DNA of 49,711 bases from Chromobacterium amazonense. GTDB lineage: Bacteria > Pseudomonadota > Gammaproteobacteria > Burkholderiales > Chromobacteriaceae. Made by a program: the position numbers and the translations under genes. Below the pieces are notes generated by a model that did not search any database, had not been told where the DNA came from, and saw only the letters and a list, made by a program, of their open reading frames with translations. The DNA lies in contig NZ_MKCR01000016.1 in NCBI RefSeq assembly GCF_001855565.1, positions 1-49,711 of the forward strand, in the 5' to 3' direction. This document shows positions 28,958-36,804 of this stretch, piece by piece (the stretch's first letter is position 1; each line of letters starts with the position of its first letter).

Positions 28958-29986
28958 ATGATCAAGGTTGGGATCGTCGGAGGAACCGGTTACACCGGGG
29001 TGGAATTGTTGCGCTTGCTGGCCAAGCATCCGCAGGCCCGGGTAACGGCAGTGACCTCGCGCAAGGATGCCGGCATCCGCGTCGACGAGATGTTCCCCAG
29101 CCTGCGCGGTCGCATCGACTTGGCGTTCACCACGCCGGATGAGGCCAGGCTGCAGGATTGCGATGTTGTTTTTTTCGCCACGCCCAACGGCATTGCCATG
29201 CAGGAAGCGACGGCTTTGCTGGAGGCCGGCGTGCGGGTGATAGACTTGGCGGCGGACTTCCGCATCAAAGACGTCTACGAGTGGGAGAAGTGGTACGGCG
29301 TCAAGCATGCCGCGCCGCGTCTGGTGGCCGACGCCGTGTACGGCCTGCCGGAAGTCAACCGCGAGGCGATCCGCAGCGCGCGGCTGGTGGCCAACCCGGG
29401 CTGCTACCCGACCGCGGTGCAACTGGGCTTCCTGCCCTTGATCGAGGCGGGCGTGGTCGACGCCGGCAGCTTGATCGCCGACTGCAAGTCCGGCGTATCC
29501 GGCGCCGGCCGCAAGGGCGAGATCGGGGCGCTGCTGGCAGAGGCCGGCGATTCCTTCAAGGCCTATGGCGTGGCCGGCCACCGTCACCTGCCGGAAATCC
29601 GCCAGGGTCTGTCCCATATCGGCGGCAAGCAGGTCGGCCTGACTTTTGTGCCGCACCTGACGCCGATGATACGCGGCATCCACGCCACACTGTACGCGCG
29701 GCTGACCAAGGATGTCGATCTGCAGCAGCTGTTCGAGCGCCGTTACGCCGGCGAAGGCTTCGTCGACGTGCTGCCGGCCGGCAGCCATCCGGAAACGCGT
29801 TCGGTGCGCGGCGCCAACCTGTGCCGCATCGCCGTGCACAAGCCGCAAGGCGGCGACACCGTGGTGGTGTTGTCGGTGATAGACAATCTGGTCAAGGGCG
29901 CAGCCGGCCAGGCGGTGCAGAACATGAATCTGATGTTCGGCCTGCCGGAAACCGACGGCCTGGATGTGGTGCCCTTGCTGCCCTGA
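28958..29986 (+). CDS. argC: N-acetyl-gamma-glutamyl-phosphate reductase
   Basis: Third step of arginine synthesis: NADPH-dependent reduction of N-acetylglutamyl phosphate to the semialdehyde. The 342-residue protein has the nucleotide-binding [17 protein letters not shown], the active-site Cys in [30 protein letters not shown], and [11 protein letters not shown] with a conserved His. The ATG at 28958 follows AAAGGG. It is monocistronic here, with no other arg gene in view. Confidence 0.98.
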   Translation: MIKVGIVGGTGYTGVELLRLLAKHPQARVTAVTSRKDAGIRVDEMFPSLRGRIDLAFTTPDEARLQDCDVVFFATPNGIAMQEATALLEAGVRVIDLAADFRIKDVYEWEKWYGVKHAAPRLVADAVYGLPEVNREAIRSARLVANPGCYPTAVQLGFLPLIEAGVVDAGSLIADCKSGVSGAGRKGEIGALLAEAGDSFKAYGVAGHRHLPEIRQGLSHIGGKQVGLTFVPHLTPMIRGIHATLYARLTKDVDLQQLFERRYAGEGFVDVLPAGSHPETRSVRGANLCRIAVHKPQGGDTVVVLSVIDNLVKGAAGQAVQNMNLMFGLPETDGLDVVPLLP

Positions 29987-29990
29987 TGGG

Positions 29991-30094
29991 CGTAGGGCGG
30001 GGGCCCCAAAGGAGCGATCCGCCCCTCGCCGATCAAGCCTCATCGTCGATTGGGCGCGGCGGAACGCCCGGCACGGCCGGGCTTCCTCCCTACG
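29991..30094. repeat. Small palindromic intergenic element after argC
   Basis: CGTAGGG (29991-29997) and CCCTACG (30088-30094) bound a 104-base GC-rich segment containing the hairpin GCCCGGC-ACG-GCCGGGC (30066-30082). It starts five bases after the argC stop. It may serve as the argC terminator or be a short interspersed repeat. No coding frame is supported. Confidence 0.4.
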
Positions 30095-30105
30095 ACAATC
30101 GTGCC

Positions 30106-30372
30106 AGGGGCTGTTGACGTTTGGGGAGAGGTCGCGCCGGGATGCATTTTGCGCCGAATCGAGGCGTTTCGCGCGCCGCATAGCATTCTCTGCCAGCGCG
30201 TAACAACGAAGAGTCGGCGCGAAAGGCGCCCGGCCCTTCGGGTTTGGCCGCTTTGGTCCGGAAGCCGCGTTGCCCAGTCCTTGCATAGAATGACTATGCG
30301 TCGGACTGCGCGCCTTGCTTCCGGGCCAAATCGGCTCAAACGCGATCCACTCACCAAACGTCAACAGCCCCT
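30106..30372. mobile_element. MITE-like element with terminal inverted repeats, upstream of erpA
   Basis: AGGGGCTGTTGACGTTTGG at 30106-30124 is repeated perfectly in inverse orientation ending at 30372. The similarity then continues imperfectly (GAG, GG, TCGCG) for about 30 bases in total. The 267-bp interior has no transposase and includes a hairpin around GCATAG-AATGA-CTATGC. This is the architecture of a non-autonomous miniature element. I could not identify a target-site duplication. It ends 30 bases before the erpA control box. Confidence 0.7.
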
Positions 30373-30401
30373 AGGGGCTTGAATACTCGCCATCCGCCCC
30401 G

Positions 30402-30427
30402 ATATCCGACTAAAATAGTGGGTGAAT
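30402..30427 (+). promoter_or_regulatory. IscR type-1-like box overlapping the erpA -10 region
   Basis: The core CCGACTAAAATAGTGGG matches 16 of 17 positions of the E. coli IscR type 1 core (YYGACTRWWWYAGTCRR, from memory). It is preceded by ATAT. It contains the probable -10 TAAAAT (30411-30416), so [2Fe-2S]-IscR binding would repress. The outer right half matches less well. erpA is a known IscR target in E. coli. Confidence 0.6.
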
Positions 30428-30463
30428 GGCCGCGACCGGCCCGATTGAAATGCGAGGTTACAC

Positions 30464-30817
30464 ATGACAGAAGCTGCTACCGAAATGCCGAGCCCGATCA
30501 ACTTCACCGACAGCGCCTGCACCAAGGTGCTGGACTTGATCGCGGAAGAGGGCAATCCCGACCTGAAGCTGCGCGTCTTCGTGACCGGTGGCGGCTGTTC
30601 CGGCTTCCAGTACGGTTTCACGTTCGACGAGATCGCCAACGAGGACGATACCGCCATCGAGCGCCAGGGCGTGACTTTCCTGGTGGACCCGATGAGCTAC
30701 CAATACCTGGTCGGCGCCGAGATCGACTACCAGGAAAGCCTGGAAGGTTCGCAGTTTGTGATCCGCAATCCCAACGCCACCACCACTTGCGGTTGTGGTT
30801 CTTCGTTCTCGGTGTGA
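30464..30817 (+). CDS. erpA: Iron-sulfur cluster insertion protein ErpA
   Basis: An A-type carrier that delivers Fe-S clusters to apo-enzymes. The 117-residue protein has the three conserved cysteines: one in [13 protein letters not shown] and two in [12 protein letters not shown] at the C-terminus. The segments [25 protein letters not shown] and [20 protein letters not shown] are typical. Repression by IscR is suggested by the upstream box. It is followed by its own terminator. Confidence 0.96.
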   Translation: MTEAATEMPSPINFTDSACTKVLDLIAEEGNPDLKLRVFVTGGGCSGFQYGFTFDEIANEDDTAIERQGVTFLVDPMSYQYLVGAEIDYQESLEGSQFVIRNPNATTTCGCGSSFSV

Positions 30818-30840
30818 TACTGAGCGAAGGTGAGAACCAG

Positions 30841-30866
30841 GCTCGGGCACTTGCCCGGGCCTTTTT
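30841..30866 (+). terminator. Terminator of erpA
   Basis: GCTCGGGCA (30841-30849) pairs with TGCCCGGGC (30852-30860), one G-T pair, followed by CTTTTT. It lies 23 bases after the erpA stop and 18 bases before the next start. Confidence 0.8.
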
Positions 30867-30883
30867 GCTGTGGAATCCACGAC

Positions 30884-31741
30884 ATGAACAAACTGCCGCC
30901 AGTGGTATTGCCCAAGATAGAATTCAACCGAGAGTTCACTTTCACTGACGCCGATTTCGAACGCATCCGCAAGCTGATCTACAAGGAAGCGGGGATTGCG
31001 CTCAATCCATCCAAAAAAGACATGGTGTACGGCCGGCTGGTGCGCCGCATCCGCGAGCTGAAGCTGCCTGGCTTTGCCGCCTACGTCGATTTTCTGGAGT
31101 CGATAGGCGGCAAGCGCGAGTTCGAGCAGTTCGTCAACGCGCTGACCACCAACCTGACCTTCTTCTTCCGCGAGGAGCACCATTTCCCCATCCTGTCGGA
31201 GCATCTGAAGAAACGGGCGGCGGCCGGCGGCGAGTTGTCCATCTGGTGCGCGGCGGCCTCCACCGGCGAGGAGCCGTACTCGCTGGCGATCACCGCGCTG
31301 GAGGCCTTTCCTGGCGTATCCCGGCCTAACATCACCGTGCTCGCCACCGACCTGGATACCAGCGTGCTGGAAACCGGGCGCACCGGCATTTATTCGGCAG
31401 ACAAGATCGCCCGGCTGCCGGCCGGCCATGCGGTCAAGTATTTCGACAAGCTGCCGGACGGTAGTTACCAGGCCAAGCAGGCGCTGCGCAATATGATCAC
31501 CTTCCAGCGGCTGAATCTGGTGGAGGGAAACTGGAGCGTGCGCAAGCAGTTCGACGCCATTTTCTGCCGCAATGTGATGATCTATTTCGACCGCGATACC
31601 CAGTTCGGCGTGCTCAAGCGCTTCGCCCCGCTGTTGAAGCCGGACGGCCTGCTCTTCGTCGGCCACTCGGAAAATTTCTATTTCGCGTCCGATTATTTCC
31701 ATCTGCGCGGCAAGACCGTGTACGAGCACGCCAAGAAATAG
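30884..31741 (+). CDS. CheR-type protein-glutamate methyltransferase
   Basis: The 285-residue protein has the CheR all-helical N-terminal domain (FTDADFERIRKLIYKEAGIAL, KKDMVYGRLVRRIREL, FVNALTTNLTFFFREEHHF). The SAM-binding domain follows (LSIWCAAASTGEEPYSLAI, VLATDLDTSVLETGR, FDAIFCRNVMIYF, LLFVGHSENF). CheR enzymes methylate glutamates of chemoreceptors. No receptor, CheA, CheB or flagellar gene is adjacent, so this is an isolated copy whose receptor is unknown. The ATG at 30884 gives the normal CheR length. Confidence 0.92.
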   Translation: MNKLPPVVLPKIEFNREFTFTDADFERIRKLIYKEAGIALNPSKKDMVYGRLVRRIRELKLPGFAAYVDFLESIGGKREFEQFVNALTTNLTFFFREEHHFPILSEHLKKRAAAGGELSIWCAAASTGEEPYSLAITALEAFPGVSRPNITVLATDLDTSVLETGRTGIYSADKIARLPAGHAVKYFDKLPDGSYQAKQALRNMITFQRLNLVEGNWSVRKQFDAIFCRNVMIYFDRDTQFGVLKRFAPLLKPDGLLFVGHSENFYFASDYFHLRGKTVYEHAKK

Positions 31742-31801
31742 GCGGTTTGTCCGACAAAATAGTCGCCGCCGCGCGCATTTGGCTTTAACATTCCGCCATA
31801 A

Positions 31802-31828
31802 CGGGCAAGCGCGTCTTGCCCGTTGTCT
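31802..31828 (+). terminator. Weak terminator-like hairpin between cheR-like gene and dadA
   Basis: CGGGCAAG (31802-31809) and CTTGCCCG (31815-31822) form a perfect 8-bp stem with loop CGCGT, followed by TTGTCTTG. The T content after the stem is low. Confidence 0.45.
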
Positions 31829-31845
31829 TGTCTGATGGAGGCGGA

Positions 31846-33102
31846 ATGCGTGTGGCAGTACTTGGGGCCGGCGTGGTGGGCGTGTCCACCGCCTGGTTCC
31901 TGGCCAGAATGGGCCATGAAGTGGTGGTGCTGGAGCGGGCATGCGGCGCGGCGCGCGAGACCAGCTTCGCCAATGGCGGCCAGTTGTCGGTCAGCCAGTC
32001 CGAGCCGTGGGCCAATCCGCGCGCGCCGTGGCAGGTGCTGCGCTGGCTGTGGCGCGACGACGCGCCCCTGCTATTCCGGCCCCGGCTGGAGCCGGCGCAA
32101 TGGCGCTGGATCGCCGATTTCCTGCTGGAGTGCCTGCCCGGGCGCGATCACGGCAACACGCGGCAAATGGTGGCCTTGGGGCTGTATAGCCGCGATGCGA
32201 TGCGCCAGCTGCGCGAGGAAACCGGCATCGCCTACCGCCGCCTGTCGCGCGGCATTCTGACCCTGCATTACACGGCCGGCCAGCTGGCCCTGGCCGAGCG
32301 CGCCGCTGCCAGGATGCGGCGGCTGGGGGTGGATAAACGGATTCTGGCGCCCGATCAGCTGTTGGCGTTGGAGCCGGCCTTGGCGCCGGCGCTGCCGCAA
32401 CTGGCCGGCGCCAGTTGGTGCCCGGACGACGAATCCGGCGATGTCCATCTGTTCACGCGCGGACTGGCCGAAGCGGCTGCCGGCTTGGGCGTGGAGTTCC
32501 GCTACAATACCCGGATCAATGCCTTGGAGGCGACGGCCGGCGCGGTCAGCGCGGTGTCGGTGACGGGGCCGGACGGCAGTTACCAACGGGTGACGGCCGA
32601 TGCCTATGTGTTGGCGCTGGGCAGCCATTCTCCGCTATTGACCGCGCCGCTGGGTTTGCGCCTGCCCATTTATCCGGCCAAGGGATACTCGGCGACGGTG
32701 CCGGTGAGGAGCCTGGTGGCCGCGCCCATGGTCAGCATTACCGACGAAGCGCATAAGCTCGTATTCAGCCGGCTGGGCGACGAGCTGCGCATCGCCGGCA
32801 CGGCTGAATTGTCCGGCTATTCGTCCCATCTCCATCCGGCCCGCTGCGCCGCCTTGCTGCGGCGAGGGCAGGCCCTGTTTCCCGACGCCTGCGACTGGGA
32901 TGCCGCGCGTTTCTGGACCGGTCTGCGGCCGGCCACGCCGGGCAATGTGCCGCTGATCGGTAAGAGCGGCATCGGCAAGCTGTATCTGAATACTGGCCAC
33001 GGCACGCTGGGCTGGACCGAAGGCGCCGGTTCGGGGCGGGCGCTGGCGGAAATCATCAGCGGCCGCAAACCGCAATTGGATTTTGCCTTCCGCGGCGTGT
33101 GA
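31846..33102 (+). CDS. dadA: D-amino acid dehydrogenase, DadA-type FAD oxidoreductase
   Basis: Oxidatively deaminates D-amino acids such as D-alanine to 2-oxo acids, passing electrons to the respiratory chain. The 418-residue protein begins with the FAD-binding MRVAVLGAGVVGVSTAWFLA and has ETSFANGGQLSVSQSEPWANP, GDVHLFTRGLA, the LPIYPAKGYSATVPV segment and the C-terminal HGTLGWTEGAGSGRALAEIISG. All are characteristic of DadA. The ATG at 31846 is preceded by a GGAGG site. No racemase gene is adjacent. Confidence 0.94.
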   Translation: MRVAVLGAGVVGVSTAWFLARMGHEVVVLERACGAARETSFANGGQLSVSQSEPWANPRAPWQVLRWLWRDDAPLLFRPRLEPAQWRWIADFLLECLPGRDHGNTRQMVALGLYSRDAMRQLREETGIAYRRLSRGILTLHYTAGQLALAERAAARMRRLGVDKRILAPDQLLALEPALAPALPQLAGASWCPDDESGDVHLFTRGLAEAAAGLGVEFRYNTRINALEATAGAVSAVSVTGPDGSYQRVTADAYVLALGSHSPLLTAPLGLRLPIYPAKGYSATVPVRSLVAAPMVSITDEAHKLVFSRLGDELRIAGTAELSGYSSHLHPARCAALLRRGQALFPDACDWDAARFWTGLRPATPGNVPLIGKSGIGKLYLNTGHGTLGWTEGAGSGRALAEIISGRKPQLDFAFRGV

Positions 33103-33140
33103 AAAACCGCTGGCGCATTGCGCCGGCATCTGGAGCAAGC

Positions 33141-33530
33141 ATGAGCGAAGTACAGGAAATGACGCCGTACCAGTTGTTGGGCGGCGAAGGCGTGGTGCGC
33201 TGGCTGGCGGACCGATTCTACGACATCATGGACAGCGAGCCGGCGGCCAAGCCGCTGCGCGACATGCATCCGGCCGACTTGTCCGGTTCGCGCCAGAAGC
33301 TGTTCATGTTTTTGTCCGGCTGGCTGGGCGGCCCGTCTCTGTACATGGAGGCTTTTGGCCATCCGCGCCTGCGCATGCGCCACATGCCCTTTGCCGTCGA
33401 CGAGGCGGCGCGCGACCAGTGGATGCTGTGCATGCGGCAGGCGGTGAGCGAACTGGTGGTGGAGGATGGGCTGAAGGACAAGTTGCTGGAGGCGTTTTAC
33501 AACACTGCCGATTTCATGCGGAACCGCTAG
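33141..33530 (+). CDS. Group 2 truncated haemoglobin
   Basis: A 129-residue globin of the short 2-on-2 class. Visible features are the helix B/E region (FYDIMDSEPAAKPLRDMHPADL, QKLFMFLSGWLGGP) and the proximal region RHMPFAVDEAARDQWMLCMRQAV, with the haem-ligand His in RMRHMPF and the group 2 Trp in DQWM. Such proteins bind O2 or NO and often have redox or detoxification roles. It lies 38 bases after dadA on the same strand, so co-transcription is likely. Confidence 0.92.
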   Translation: MSEVQEMTPYQLLGGEGVVRWLADRFYDIMDSEPAAKPLRDMHPADLSGSRQKLFMFLSGWLGGPSLYMEAFGHPRLRMRHMPFAVDEAARDQWMLCMRQAVSELVVEDGLKDKLLEAFYNTADFMRNR

Positions 33531-33618
33531 GCGCGGTTGACTTTTGTCATGCGAAGCAGCGGTGAAATAAGCGCTTTGGTTAATTTGTTAACACTTCTTG
33601 ACGATTGCTCGGCTTGGT

Positions 33619-33639
33619 CCATGATAGAAGAAATCATGG
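33619..33639. promoter_or_regulatory. Inverted repeat upstream of the small exported protein gene
   Basis: CCATGAT (33619-33625) and ATCATGG (33633-33639) are perfect 7-bp arms around AGAAGAA. They sit about 17 bases downstream of a -35-like TTGACG, where an operator over the -10 would be expected. No good -10 hexamer is evident. Confidence 0.35.
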
Positions 33640-33652
33640 TGAGGGTTCGGCC

Positions 33653-33940
33653 ATGTGGCATCGTCTGTCATTCTCGCTCGCGGTCTGGCTGCAGTGCGGC
33701 GCCGCCATCGCGTCTTGCCTGCCGCAGGCCATGATGTGCGCTTCGCCGCGCGATGCGGCCGTGCAGAAGCAGGATTTGACGCCGCAGGGGCTGCAGCTGG
33801 GTCCGGTGCGGCTGGAGCAGGATGCGGACGGCCATACATTGCGGCTGGTGCCCAATGTGAACCTGGGCAAGCGCACCCATCTTACCGTCAAGATGCACAA
33901 TAAGGACGTCGGCCTGAAGCTGCGCTTCAATACCGACTGA
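33653..33940 (+). CDS. Small exported protein, unknown function
   Basis: A 95-residue product that I do not recognise. It has a plausible signal peptide (MWHRLSFSLAVWLQCGAAIA) and a mature part of about 75 residues with two cysteines (SCL and MMCAS). A basic beta-rich end follows (GHTLRLVPNVNLGKRTHLTVK, GLKLRFNTD). A GAGGG ribosome site precedes the ATG. The upstream 122 bases contain TTGACG (33598-33603) and an inverted repeat (33619-33639), so it probably has its own promoter. It converges on folB with seven bases between the stops. Confidence 0.65.
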   Translation: MWHRLSFSLAVWLQCGAAIASCLPQAMMCASPRDAAVQKQDLTPQGLQLGPVRLEQDADGHTLRLVPNVNLGKRTHLTVKMHNKDVGLKLRFNTD

Positions 33941-33947
33941 TCCCTCC

Positions 33948-34307
33948 TCAGCGCGGCCGGTGGCCGCGTTCTATCTGCACGCCTACCCGTTTGACGCCGG
34001 GCAGGATGCCCAGCTTGGTCACCGCTACCCTGACCCACGGCGCGCCGAACTCCTCGCGCACCATTTTGGCGATATGCTCGGCCAGGGCCTCCAGCAGCAG
34101 GAAGTGCTGTTCCTCCAGCGATTGGCGCAAACGTTCCACCACGACGCCGTAGTGTATGGTGTCGCCAATATTGTCGCTGTGGCAGGGCGTGTCGCTGGGA
34201 ATGCCGATTTCCAGGTCGATTTCAATGGTCTGGGCGGCGGTGCGCTCCCAGTCGTACACGCCGATCACGGTGTCGGCGCGCACTTCGCGCAGGAATATGA
34301 TGTCCAT
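33948..34307 (-). CDS. folB: Dihydroneopterin aldolase
   Basis: Converts 7,8-dihydroneopterin to 6-hydroxymethyl-dihydropterin in folate synthesis. The 119-residue protein has MDIIFLREVRADTVIGVYDWER, QTIEIDLEIGIP, DTIHYGVVVERL, FLLLEALAEHIA with the catalytic Glu region, and VTKLGILPGVKRVGVQIER with the catalytic Lys. It is divergent from plsY with an 82-base gap, an arrangement common in beta- and gammaproteobacteria. Confidence 0.96.
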   Translation of the reverse strand: MDIIFLREVRADTVIGVYDWERTAAQTIEIDLEIGIPSDTPCHSDNIGDTIHYGVVVERLRQSLEEQHFLLLEALAEHIAKMVREEFGAPWVRVAVTKLGILPGVKRVGVQIERGHRPR

Positions 34308-34389
34308 CAGTCCTAGGAGGTTGGGCTTTGGCGCCCGATACCGTAAAATCCGAAACCTCCTATTCTAATCTAACGGACACACCACCACC

Positions 34390-35010
34390 ATGACCACGAC
34401 CGCATTTGCATTTGTCCTGGCGGCCTATCTGATCGGTTCGCTGTCTTTCGCCGTGATCGTCAGCAAGGCGATGGGCATGGCCGACCCGCGCAGCTACGGC
34501 TCCGGCAACCCCGGCGCCACCAATGTGCTGCGCAGCGGCAAGAAGCTGGCGGCGGCGCTGACGCTGCTCGGCGACGGCGCCAAGGGTTGGGTGGCGGTGG
34601 CGCTGGCCGCCTGGCTCGGGCCGCGCTACGGCCTGGGCGAGCAGGGCATCGCCATGTGCGCGCTGGCCGTGCTGTTCGGCCACATGTGGCCGGTGTTCTT
34701 CGGTTTCAAAGGCGGCAAGGGCGTGGCTACCGCGGTAGGCATTCTGTTCGGCATCAGCCTGCCGCTGGCGCTGGCGGCGATCGCCACCTGGCTGTTCATG
34801 GCCTTCGTGGTGAAGATTTCCTCGCTTTCCGCCTTGGTCGCCTGCGTGCTGGTTCCGGTTTACGCCTACTTCATCCTCGGGCCGCAGAGCGTGTTCTTCG
34901 GCACCTGCATCATCATCGCCATCGTGGTGATCCACCGCCACAAGTCGAACCTGATCAAGTTGATGACCGGCCAGGAAGACAAGATAGGCGGCAAGAGCGA
35001 CGCCGGCTGA
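34390..35010 (+). CDS. plsY: Glycerol-3-phosphate acyltransferase PlsY
   Basis: An inner-membrane enzyme that transfers acyl groups from acyl-phosphate to glycerol 3-phosphate, the first step of phospholipid synthesis. The 206-residue protein has about five membrane segments and the three family motifs: DPRSYGSGNPGATNVLRSGKK, GHMWPVFFGFKGGKGVATAVG, and the later VVIHRHKSNLIKLMTGQEDK. It is followed by a strong bidirectional terminator. Confidence 0.96.
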   Translation: MTTTAFAFVLAAYLIGSLSFAVIVSKAMGMADPRSYGSGNPGATNVLRSGKKLAAALTLLGDGAKGWVAVALAAWLGPRYGLGEQGIAMCALAVLFGHMWPVFFGFKGGKGVATAVGILFGISLPLALAAIATWLFMAFVVKISSLSALVACVLVPVYAYFILGPQSVFFGTCIIIAIVVIHRHKSNLIKLMTGQEDKIGGKSDAG

Positions 35011-35021
35011 CGCCTGATTTT

Positions 35022-35067
35022 CGCCAAACAAAAAGCCGTCCCGGATGGGACGGCTTTTTGTTTGGCG
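35022..35067. terminator. Bidirectional terminator between plsY and lepB-like gene
   Basis: A perfect 20-bp stem (35022-35041 with 35048-35067) has a six-base loop. An internal AAAAA/TTTTT tract flanks the GC part AGCCGTCC/GGACGGCT on both sides. It serves the convergent plsY and signal-peptidase genes. Confidence 0.93.
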
Positions 35068-35074
35068 ATGGGGA

Positions 35075-35743
35075 TCAGTGGAAATCGCTGGCGAAACGCT
35101 CCCAGCGCGGCATCCAGTTGCCGGTGATGTCGGCGGAGGCGATGACGCCGACGGCGCGCCCGATCAGCAGATTGCGCGGCACCAGGCCGAAGTAGCGCGA
35201 GTCCGCGCTGTCGTCGCGGTTGTCGCCCAGCATCATGTACTGCCCCGGCGGGATCGTGATTGGACCAAAGCTGTTGCGGGCGTTGACGCCGGCCAGCCAT
35301 TGCACGCGGTGAGGCGGCAGCGCGCCGCTTTCTTGCAAACGCAGCGCAGGCAGCGCCACATTGGCGGCAACTGTCTCCGTCAGCTGCTGCAGCGGTTGGT
35401 AATGGGCGGTGCGGCCGTTGATGATCAATTCCTCATTGCGCATTTCCACCACATCGCCGGGCACGGCGACCAAACGCTTGATCAGCCGCGTGCCGTCCTT
35501 GGGCGATGCGAAGGTGACGATGTCGCCGCGCTGAGGTTCGCCGGTGCGATGCAGGATGACGTTGCTCAAGGGCAGCTTCAGGTCGTAGGCCAGCCGGTTG
35601 ACCAGCACCAGGTCGCCTTCCAGCACGGTGGGGCGCATCGAGCCGGACGGGATCGGGTTCCAGTCCGCCACCGCGGTGCGGAACAGGCCGAATACCAGCA
35701 CGAAAACGAGAAAGCCTCGATTATTGCGGAACCAGCGCTTCAT
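35075..35743 (-). CDS. lepB: Signal peptidase I
   Basis: Cleaves signal peptides of exported proteins at the periplasmic face of the inner membrane. The 222-residue protein has one N-terminal membrane segment (FLVFVLVFGLF), the catalytic serine in PIPSGSMRPTVLEGD, the general-base lysine in GTRLIKRLVAVPGD, and the C-terminal GDNRDDSADSRYFGLVP. It is shorter than E. coli LepB, which has two membrane segments. It is not in the usual lepA-lepB-rnc context, so it may be a second enzyme. It follows the deacetylase-family gene after 28 bases. Confidence 0.92.
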   Translation of the reverse strand: MKRWFRNNRGFLVFVLVFGLFRTAVADWNPIPSGSMRPTVLEGDLVLVNRLAYDLKLPLSNVILHRTGEPQRGDIVTFASPKDGTRLIKRLVAVPGDVVEMRNEELIINGRTAHYQPLQQLTETVAANVALPALRLQESGALPPHRVQWLAGVNARNSFGPITIPPGQYMMLGDNRDDSADSRYFGLVPRNLLIGRAVGVIASADITGNWMPRWERFASDFH

Positions 35744-35771
35744 TGCAGTCCTTTGTCAGTGAGATTGGCGT

Positions 35772-36731
35772 TCAACCATCGGACAGCACGCGGATATGGG
35801 CGGCGACGCTGCGGCCCAGCGCCGACAGGTCGTAGCCGCCTTCCAGCACCGATACGATGCGGCCGGCGCAGTATTGGTCGGCGATCTGCAGCAGATGGCG
35901 CGTCACCCATTCGTAGTCGGCCTCGGTCAGGCCCAGCGAACCCATGTCGTCTTCGCGGTGGGCGTCGAAGCCGGCGGAAATGAACAGCATTTGCGGCTGG
36001 AAGTCGTGCAGCAGCGGCAGCCAGACGTTTTCCACCGCCTCGCGGAATTCGCGCCCCCCGCTGCCCGCTTTCAGCGGCACGTTGTGCATGTTCGGACCTT
36101 GCGGCTTGTCGCCGCAATAGGGGTAGAACGGGTGCTGGAAGATGGAGACCATCAGCACGCGCGGATCGTCGTGCAGGATTTCCTCGGTGCCGTTGCCGTG
36201 GTGGACGTCGAAATCCACCACCGCCACCCGCTCGAACTTGTACTGCGCCAGCGCGTGGGCGACGCCGACGGCGATGTTGTTGAAGAAGCAGAAGCCCATC
36301 GCCTTGTCGCTCTCGGCATGGTGGCCGGGCGGGCGGATGGCGCAGAAGGCGTTGGGCGCCTTGTCCTCGGCCACCAGCTCCACCGCCTTGATCACGGCGC
36401 CGGCCGCGCGGTGGGCCGCCTTCAGCGTGCCGGGCGACATCGCGGTGTCCGGGTCCATGCGGAAGGTGCCGACGCTGGGCGCGCAGGCTTCCAGGTATTC
36501 GACGTAGCGCGGCGGGTGGACGCGCGCCAGCTGTTCATAGGTGGCTTCCGGCGCTTCGACTTCCTGCAGGGTGTCGAAAATCTGAGAGGCCATCAGCTGG
36601 TCGCGGATAGCCGTCAGCCGCTCCGGGCATTCCGGGTGGCCCACCCCCATATTGTGCAGCAGGCAGTCGGGATGAGTGATGTAGGCCGTCAGGCCGTTGC
36701 GCTGCAGGCGGTTTTTCAGCCAGTTGAACAC
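35772..36731 (-). CDS. Histone deacetylase family (class II-like) amidohydrolase
   Basis: A 319-residue zinc hydrolase of the arginase/deacetylase fold. Family motifs are visible in order: ITHPDCLLHNMGVGHPECPERL, AIRPPGHHAESDKAMGFCFFNN with the two catalytic His, VAVVDFDVHHGNGTEEI with zinc ligands, LFISAGFDAHREDD and VLEGGYDL. Bacterial members deacetylate polyamines, acetoin-related compounds or proteins; the substrate here is unknown. The divergent moxR operon starts 73 bases away. It is probably co-transcribed with the signal peptidase. Confidence 0.93.
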   Translation of the reverse strand: MFNWLKNRLQRNGLTAYITHPDCLLHNMGVGHPECPERLTAIRDQLMASQIFDTLQEVEAPEATYEQLARVHPPRYVEYLEACAPSVGTFRMDPDTAMSPGTLKAAHRAAGAVIKAVELVAEDKAPNAFCAIRPPGHHAESDKAMGFCFFNNIAVGVAHALAQYKFERVAVVDFDVHHGNGTEEILHDDPRVLMVSIFQHPFYPYCGDKPQGPNMHNVPLKAGSGGREFREAVENVWLPLLHDFQPQMLFISAGFDAHREDDMGSLGLTEADYEWVTRHLLQIADQYCAGRIVSVLEGGYDLSALGRSVAAHIRVLSDG

Positions 36732-36804
36732 GTACGCTCCCTACGCGCTTACAATGGATGGCGATTATGTGATTTTGATAAATACTGCGCGCAACCGGGG
36801 TCAA

